Part shown: positions 58,155 to 64,000 of the stretch, piece after piece
Layout: each line of letters opens with the position of its first letter
How positions within the stretch are numbered: the first letter of the stretch is position 1
Assembly (NCBI GenBank): GCA_028292405.1
Contig: JAQGMJ010000040.1
Coordinates: forward strand, 124,001-188,000
DNA from: Betaproteobacteria bacterium
GTDB taxonomy: Bacteria; Pseudomonadota; Gammaproteobacteria; Burkholderiales; JAEUOS01
Reading direction: 5' to 3'
DNA length: 64,000 bases
The notes under the pieces: generated by a model
Database searches by the model: none
The model's input: only the letters and a program-made list of their open reading frames with translations
What the model was told of the DNA's origin: nothing
Made by a program: the position numbers and the translations under genes

Positions 58155-59447
58155 ATGTCACATTTCGGCATCACGGTCATGCAGGTTTTCATCGGATATT
58201 CCTTCTACTATCCGCTGTTCATGGCCTATCTCTGGATGGTGGGGGCGATCTTCTACTACTTCCGCTTCGAGCGGCCCGCGCTGCCGGTGCGCAAGGCGAT
58301 GAAGCGCGGCGAGCCCGAGCCGCCGCCGCAGTTGCCGGATTATCCGCTGGTGAGCATCGTCGTCCCTTGCTTTAATGAAGGGCGCGACCTGCAGGACACG
58401 GTTAAGTGGATGCTGGCCTGCGCTTACCCGAACTTCGACATCCTGCTGGTGAATGATGGAAGCACCGATAACACGCGCGACATCATGGATTCGCTGGTGG
58501 CTGAGCATCCGCGCATCCGCGCCATCCATCTGGAGAAAAACGAAGGCAAGGCGGTGGCGCTGGACACGGCGGCAGCGATGACATCGGCGCAGTATCTGGC
58601 CTGCATCGACGCAGATGCGTTGCTCGACCCCTACGCCCTGCACTGGATGATGGCGCACTTGCTCTACGGCGCGCGGGTAGGGGCGGTGACCGGCAACCCG
58701 CGGGTGCGTAACCGTTCCACCTTGCTGGGCCGCCTGCAGCTGGGGGAGTACAGCTCCATCGTCGGGCTGATCAAGCGCGCGCAGCGCACCTATGGGCGCA
58801 TTTTCACCGTCTCCGGCGTGGTCACCTGCTTTCGCAAGGCGGCGCTGCGCGATGTCGGCTACTGGAGCCGCGAGATGTTGACCGAGGATATCGACATCAG
58901 CTGGAAGCTGCAGCTCCGCCACTGGGACGTGCGCTTCGAGCCGAAGGCGCTGTGCTGGATCTTGTCGCCGGAGACTCTGGAAGGATTGTGGAAGCAGCGC
59001 CTGCGCTGGTCCACCGGCGGCATCCAGGTGCTGATCAAGAACTGGCGCATCACCGGGCACTGGAAGTCGCGCCGCATGTGGCCGGTGCTGGTGGAGTACG
59101 TCCTGAGCGTGACCTGGGCCTACACCATGCTGGTGATGCTGATTCTCTGGCTGCTGGGTCTCCTGTTTGCCATGCCGCCCGGCCTGCGGGTGGATTCCTT
59201 CCTGTCGGGCTGGAATGGCGTAGTCGTCGGCACCACCTGTCTGCTGCAGATCGGCATCTCCCTGGCTCTCGACTTGCGCTACGACAGCGGTTACATGCGC
59301 AAATTTTTCTGGATGATCTGGTACCCGCTGGCGTACTGGATGATCAACATGGCCACCACGATAGTGGCGGTACCCCGCGCGATTTCGCGCAATTCAAAGA
59401 CGAGGGCAAGATGGATAAGTCCGGACCGTGGCATCACCCCACCCTGA
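58155..59447 (+). CDS. pgaC: Poly-beta-1,6-GlcNAc synthase PgaC (GT2)
   Basis: VSIVVPCFNEGRDLQDTVKWMLACAYPNFDILLVNDGSTDNT...QRLRWSTGG. Confidence 0.95.
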   Translation: MSHFGITVMQVFIGYSFYYPLFMAYLWMVGAIFYYFRFERPALPVRKAMKRGEPEPPPQLPDYPLVSIVVPCFNEGRDLQDTVKWMLACAYPNFDILLVNDGSTDNTRDIMDSLVAEHPRIRAIHLEKNEGKAVALDTAAAMTSAQYLACIDADALLDPYALHWMMAHLLYGARVGAVTGNPRVRNRSTLLGRLQLGEYSSIVGLIKRAQRTYGRIFTVSGVVTCFRKAALRDVGYWSREMLTEDIDISWKLQLRHWDVRFEPKALCWILSPETLEGLWKQRLRWSTGGIQVLIKNWRITGHWKSRRMWPVLVEYVLSVTWAYTMLVMLILWLLGLLFAMPPGLRVDSFLSGWNGVVVGTTCLLQIGISLALDLRYDSGYMRKFFWMIWYPLAYWMINMATTIVAVPRAISRNSKTRARWISPDRGITPP

Positions 59448-59890
59448 GTTCGCCGATCATCGAGCGGCCCGACCTGCAGTCGCCACGGCAGCGTACGCTG
59501 TACGGCGTCATCACGCTGGCCTTCTGGGCCGTTTGGATCTATCTCTGGGTACCGCTGCTGGCGCTGCTCGCCTGGCTGCTCGGCTTTGAGGAGGCGTATC
59601 GTTTCATGGTGGTCTACCAGGGCTACCGCGAGGTCCAGCACGTGCTGGAGAATTACGCTTTGATCGTGGTGATCATGGGCGGCACCCTGCTGGCCTGGGC
59701 CAGCTACAACATCACGCGCTTTCGCGGCGCCGACAAGCGCAGCGCGCGGCCCGCCGTGAGCCACGCCGACATCAGCCGGGACCTCGATCACGACGAGGAA
59801 TCGGTGCTGCGCTGGCAGAAGGAGCGCATGTTGCTGGTGCGCTATGACGATGCCGGGCGCATGGCTGAGGTGCGCGGACCAGGCGTGTGA
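59411..59890 (+). CDS. pgaD: PgaD-like biosynthesis accessory protein
   Basis: MDKSGPWHHPTLSSPIIERPDLQSPRQRTLYGVITLAFWAVWIYLWVPLLALLAWLLG; position after pgaC. Confidence 0.88.
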   Translation: MDKSGPWHHPTLSSPIIERPDLQSPRQRTLYGVITLAFWAVWIYLWVPLLALLAWLLGFEEAYRFMVVYQGYREVQHVLENYALIVVIMGGTLLAWASYNITRFRGADKRSARPAVSHADISRDLDHDEESVLRWQKERMLLVRYDDAGRMAEVRGPGV

Positions 59891-61050
59891 ACGAACTTCG
59901 GGGTGGACGCCGCGCCTGGCTGCGCGCGGCAGCGGCCGGGGGCGCATGGTGCGCGTTACCGTCTTGCGCGCCGGTGCTGGCGGCCGACGACGAGGGGGAA
60001 GACCACCGCGCCTGGCAACATGGCATCGATCTGCTGCGCGTAGGGGATCGCCTATTGCTGGTCTGGGGCAGCGCGGGCAATCCGCCGCGACCCAATCTGG
60101 GTGGCGACTGGCCGCACGATGTCTACTGCGACTGGCTGGAGATGCCGGCTGCTGCCGGTGACGTGACGATCCATCCGCGGTTGCTGGTATCGCGGCCCGA
60201 GGCGCAGGAACCGCCGAGCGCGGCGATCAACAGCAAGGGCGTGATCCTGGTCACCGCGGAAGACGGCGAGGACGAGATCAACCAGCGGGCCGGCTTGTGG
60301 AATGCGCGGCTTGAACCCTTGCGCCCGTATCCTTTCATGATCCGCCGCGGCGGCCACTCCGGCCACGCGGCGGCGCTTGAGGAGCGGTTCCTGGTGGTTT
60401 ATGGCGAGGGCTGGCAGGAGGGCGGCGGTTTCATGAATCGCGGCACAGGGCGCGACGTTCATGCACGCATCGTTGATGGCGCGGGGCGGCCGGGGCCGGA
60501 AATCCACCTGGCGCGCGGCCATCGCGACGGCTGGCCGCTGGTGGCGGCTTCGGACCGCAACTGGCTGGCGGTGTGGCAGCGTTACGAGGGGCCGAGCCTG
60601 TATTGCGCTGTGATCGATGCCGGCGGCCGGGCGTCGGCGCCGCGGCTGGTGGCTGATGGCCTGCCGATCCGCTATGCCTATGACGTGGCTTATTGCGCGG
60701 CGCTTGGGCGCTACGTGGTGGCGGGCAATCGCGGCGGACAGGGCTTTGTTGCCCTGCTTGACCGCGCTGGCGCGGTTCTCAGCCTGCAGGGGGGCTTGCC
60801 GCCGCTGGCCAGCGAGAGCCGGGTGTTGATTTGCGCCGGCGGCGATGGAACCCTGGCGGTCTACCCGGTGGCGCCGCAGGGCATCGCGGTATTGCGCCTG
60901 GGGGCGGCGAGCGTGGAGTTGCTGCGGGTGGTGGCGCACCCTCAGCGTTGGGACTACATGGGAACCACGGGGTGGTTTGCGGGGGAGACGCGCGTGCTCT
61001 TCGCCACCCTGACCACGCAGGGGGTGCGCGCCTTCGCGTTTGACCTTTAG
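59887..61050 (+). CDS. Exported hypothetical protein, fifth gene of the pga cluster (GTG start overlapping pgaD stop)
   Basis: RRAWLRAAAAGGAWCALPSCAPVLA signal-like N-terminus; repetitive beta-rich sequence (LLVWGSAGNPPRPNLGGDW, FLVVYGEGW, WLAVWQRYEG). Confidence 0.75.
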   Translation: MNELRGGRRAWLRAAAAGGAWCALPSCAPVLAADDEGEDHRAWQHGIDLLRVGDRLLLVWGSAGNPPRPNLGGDWPHDVYCDWLEMPAAAGDVTIHPRLLVSRPEAQEPPSAAINSKGVILVTAEDGEDEINQRAGLWNARLEPLRPYPFMIRRGGHSGHAAALEERFLVVYGEGWQEGGGFMNRGTGRDVHARIVDGAGRPGPEIHLARGHRDGWPLVAASDRNWLAVWQRYEGPSLYCAVIDAGGRASAPRLVADGLPIRYAYDVAYCAALGRYVVAGNRGGQGFVALLDRAGAVLSLQGGLPPLASESRVLICAGGDGTLAVYPVAPQGIAVLRLGAASVELLRVVAHPQRWDYMGTTGWFAGETRVLFATLTTQGVRAFAFDL

Positions 61051-61066
61051 CGGCGGTGCGTTTTTG

Positions 61067-61594
61067 TCAGTGCCTGATGCTGTTGCCGGTGCTGGTGCCG
61101 CTGCCGGCGCTGGCGTCGATCGGTTCCGGGTCCCGCGTTTCGATCTCTTTGGGCGTGAGGATCCACACTTCGATCAGCAGGCCGGTGGTCTGCTCGCGCA
61201 GGTATTTGATGCGCGTGTAGCCCTTGAGCGCGCCGGAAACCTTGAGCATGTTGTCGGCGCCGAAAATCCGCGCGCCCGGCGCCAGTTGCTCGATCTTGCC
61301 GTTGACCTTGACGAAGTTCGTGCCATCGAATTCGGCGCGGGCGCGCCTGGCTGCGGCCGGGATGGGCACCAGGCGGTCGGGAATGGTGGCCAGTTCGGCA
61401 TCGGTATAGTCGGGTTTGCTCCACCACCACTGGTGTTTTTTGTCGGGGTCCGCCGGCGCGGTCGTCACGTTGGTGGTGCCGTTGCCCATGGCCCGCACCT
61501 GCGCCAGCACTGGGGCGGCATATAGCGAGACGCCCAGCCCGCAGACTGTCGCGCAGATCGTACGGAGTAACGAACAGGCTATTTTTGTCAGCAT
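61067..61594 (-). CDS. Secreted hypothetical protein
   Basis: MLTKIACSLLRTICATVCGLGVSLYAAPVLAQ signal peptide; IFGADNMLKVSGALKGYTRIKYLREQTTGLLIEVWILTPKE. Confidence 0.7.
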   Translation of the reverse strand: MLTKIACSLLRTICATVCGLGVSLYAAPVLAQVRAMGNGTTNVTTAPADPDKKHQWWWSKPDYTDAELATIPDRLVPIPAAARRARAEFDGTNFVKVNGKIEQLAPGARIFGADNMLKVSGALKGYTRIKYLREQTTGLLIEVWILTPKEIETRDPEPIDASAGSGTSTGNSIRH

Positions 61595-61752
61595 GGCGGC
61601 ACCGAGGATGGTTGTTTTGGGCGGCGGGTGGCCGGGACCAAGAGCCCGGTCAGGCCTCCCGGGCGATGCTCGCAATGCACTTGCAAGACTTTCGCTAAGG
61701 GCTTGACCCGGAAAGGATTCTAGCAAATCCGGGGGCGCCGTGCCTAGTCCAT

Positions 61753-61827
61753 GAAAAACCCCCTTGCGGCGCGGGTCCGCAAGGGAGTTCTCGGGTTTTC
61801 AAAAGCTTCGTGCGGCGCGGGTCCGCA
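61753..61827. terminator. Two adjacent stem-loops sharing TGCGGCGCGGGTCCGCA; likely terminator of the MCP gene
   Basis: GAAAAACCC CCCTTGCGGcgcgggtCCGCAAGGG ... GGGTTTTC, then TGCGGcgcgggtCCGCA. Confidence 0.65.
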
Positions 61828-61864
61828 AAGGGCCCTTCGGGAGTTCAAGTACCGTTGCGCCGGC

Positions 61865-63505
61865 TCAGGCTTCGACGCGAAAGCGCGAGATGTTCTGGTT
61901 CAGCTCGCTTGCCAGGGTGTTCAGGCGTCCGGCGGTGCTGGCGACCGCGCCCATGGCCTGGTTGTTCTGCTCGATCATCTGCACGATGTTTTCGACCCGG
62001 CCGGCGATGTCCTGGCTGGCGTTGGATTGTTCGCCCAGGGCGATGGCGACTTCGCCGGTGACGGTGACGACCTGTTCGGTGCCATGGTTGATGGTGTCGA
62101 TCATGGCGCCGGCGGCACGCGCCATTTCGATGCCCGCTTCGACCCGCTTGACCGAGACGTCCATGCGCGAGGTCATGGTGCCGACGCCTTCCTGCACCGA
62201 GGCGATGGTGGTGGCGATTTCCTGCGCCGAGCGGCTGGCCTGTTCGGCCAGCTTGCGCACTTCGTCGGCGACCACGGCAAAGCCGCGGCCGTGTTCGCCG
62301 GCGCGCGCCGCTTCGATGGCGGCATTCAGCGCCAGCAGGTTGGTCTGGTCGGCGACGCCCTTGATGGCGGTGGTAATGGAGGAGATCTGCTCTGAGTCGC
62401 GGCCGAGCTGCTGCGCGGTGGCGGCGGCGTCGCGGATGGCTTCGGCGATCAGGTTGATTTCGCCGACCATGGTCTTCATGGTGGTGGCGCCGGTCTTCGC
62501 CTCGCCGCCGGATTCCTGCGACAGGCGGCGCGCGTCGCCGGAGAGGGCGGCAACGTGGCTGACGCTGGTGGACATTTCTTCAAGCGCCGCGGCCATCGAG
62601 GCGGTGGCTTCGGACTGCTGCTCGGAGCCGGCCTTGACGCCATCGGAGGCGGTGGAGAGTCGCTCGGAGGCGCCGGTGAGTTCATCGGCTTGTGAACGGA
62701 TGTTGCGCAGCAGGCCGGCCAGCTCGTCGATCATGCGCATGGTGGCCAGCTGCAGGCGGGCGATCTCGTGCTTGTCGCCCGGGTTGACGTCGATGCGCAC
62801 CGAGAGGTCGCGCGCGGCAACCCGCTCCAGCGCCTGCACGGTGGCTTCCAGGGGAATGCGGATGCTGCGGGTGATCAGCCAGGCCAGCAGGGCGGAGAGC
62901 AGCAGCGAGGCGCCGGCCAGCAGCACCACCAGTTGCTCGCTGGACTCGGCGGTGGCGGAAATCTGCGCGGCGATGGTGTCGATGTTCTTGCGTTGCAGGT
63001 CAAGGAACTCTTGCAGGGTTGCCAGGTAGACCTTGGCGTGCGGCTTGAGCACTTCTTCGAGCAGGCGGGTGGACTCGGCGGCGTCGCCCTTTTTCTTCGC
63101 TTCCGAAATGGCGTCGCGGGTGACGCGGAATTTCTCGCGGAAGCCGTCCAGCTTGGCCAGCATTTCCTTTTCATCGGGCGCGGTGATCAGCGGCACGATC
63201 TGTTTTTGCAGGACGCTGTTGTCCTTGGTGGTCTGGGCGTTTTCGGCGGCGAAAAAGTCGGCCAGCGAAGGGTCGCTGCTCTTGGCCACGGCGGTGGCGC
63301 GGCGCAGGCTGACGTTGGTGTTGCGGCTCCAGTCGCTGATCAGGCGTTCCTTCATCAGCGGGATTTGCAGCACCGAGCGGCTGTCGGCGGCGACGCTGCG
63401 CAATTTCCACAGGGCGGTGCCGGTGGAAATAACCAGCAGGACGAGCAGGGAGCCGAAACCGATGGCCAGCCGCGAACCAATGCGTAAACGCGAAAATGAA
63501 AGCAT
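61865..63505 (-). CDS. Methyl-accepting chemotaxis protein
   Basis: 4HB-like sensor, HAMP, signalling tip [50 protein letters not shown]. Confidence 0.95.
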   Translation of the reverse strand: MLSFSRLRIGSRLAIGFGSLLVLLVISTGTALWKLRSVAADSRSVLQIPLMKERLISDWSRNTNVSLRRATAVAKSSDPSLADFFAAENAQTTKDNSVLQKQIVPLITAPDEKEMLAKLDGFREKFRVTRDAISEAKKKGDAAESTRLLEEVLKPHAKVYLATLQEFLDLQRKNIDTIAAQISATAESSEQLVVLLAGASLLLSALLAWLITRSIRIPLEATVQALERVAARDLSVRIDVNPGDKHEIARLQLATMRMIDELAGLLRNIRSQADELTGASERLSTASDGVKAGSEQQSEATASMAAALEEMSTSVSHVAALSGDARRLSQESGGEAKTGATTMKTMVGEINLIAEAIRDAAATAQQLGRDSEQISSITTAIKGVADQTNLLALNAAIEAARAGEHGRGFAVVADEVRKLAEQASRSAQEIATTIASVQEGVGTMTSRMDVSVKRVEAGIEMARAAGAMIDTINHGTEQVVTVTGEVAIALGEQSNASQDIAGRVENIVQMIEQNNQAMGAVASTAGRLNTLASELNQNISRFRVEA

Positions 63506-63629
63506 GTCTTCTCCTCTTTGAAGTGCCGTAAGGATAGGCAAAGGAGATAGGGCAGCATGCCCTGAAATGGGCCGGAAATCCGGTGCAATTCGGCTGATGG
63601 GGTGGCGGCAGGGCGGTCGGCCTGGGCGC

Positions 63630-64000
63630 TCAGTCGCCGGGGCCGCCGCCGTGCGCGCGGGTGCGGTAGGTTTCCGAGGGCAGTTCGCCGAAGGCCTGCT
63701 GGTAGGCCGAGGAAAACGAACCGATGTGGGTGAAGCCCCAGCGCTGCGCGATGCTGGCGATGGAGTCGCGCGAGCGGGCGTCGAGCAACTGGGCGCGCAC
63801 CGCGTTCAGGCGCAACTGGCGCAGATAGTTCATCGGCGTGCTTTCCTTGAAGCGGCGAAAGCCCGATTGCAGCGAGCGCGCACTGGCACCCGAGGCGCGC
63901 ACCACGTCGGCTAAGGCAATCGGCCGGGCGATGTTGGCGTGCATGAAGTCGATCGCGCGGCGGACGTGGCGCGGCGAGGGCTGGGTGTCGCCTGCCTTCA
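63630..64000 (-). CDS. AraC family transcriptional regulator, 5' end outside window
   Basis: [74 protein letters not shown]. Confidence 0.9.
   Translation of the reverse strand, partial: KAGDTQPSPRHVRRAIDFMHANIARPIALADVVRASGASARSLQSGFRRFKESTPMNYLRQLRLNAVRAQLLDARSRDSIASIAQRWGFTHIGSFSSAYQQAFGELPSETYRTRAHGGGPGD

Overview
The window is a high-GC chromosomal segment, most consistent with a Betaproteobacterium of the Burkholderiales (Oxalobacteraceae-like gene order). This placement is inferred from gene content and order only. Most of it is ordinary core genome: a chpA-type hybrid kinase (5' truncated), an NMT1-GGDEF fusion, a CPA2 antiporter, two orphan Bug/TctC receptors, a BMP-lipoprotein/nucleoside-deaminase pair, queC-cpoB-pal-tolB-tolA-tolR-tolQ-ybgC, ruvB/ruvA/ruvC-purH-fis-dusB-ubiH-pepP-murU-azlDC-amgK, lptD-surA-pdxA, lnt-corC-ybeY-phoH-miaB, pgaABCD plus a fifth gene, an MCP and a partial AraC regulator. 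The unusual part is the AT-richer island at about 13.2-18.1 kb. It contains an array of five small unrelated same-strand ORFs. Each ORF ends at or close to a copy of a ~50-bp direct repeat (five full-length ungapped copies plus one truncated terminal copy), which resembles a gene-cassette array without a visible integrase. Next to it are a HEPN-like gene, a DEDD exonuclease, an orphan phage small-terminase gene and tRNA-Lys. A second dispersed ~40-bp repeat family forms the C-terminal coding region of the terminase ORF and recurs at 52.1 kb. Other notable items are an amber-interrupted alpha/beta hydrolase, two FkbM methyltransferases inserted between tolQ and tolR, a candidate sigma-54 promoter with an attenuator-like hairpin, a consensus CRP-type site upstream of dusB-fis, and a likely AUU start codon in ybgC. 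No database search was possible; product names rest on motif and family recognition from the translations.
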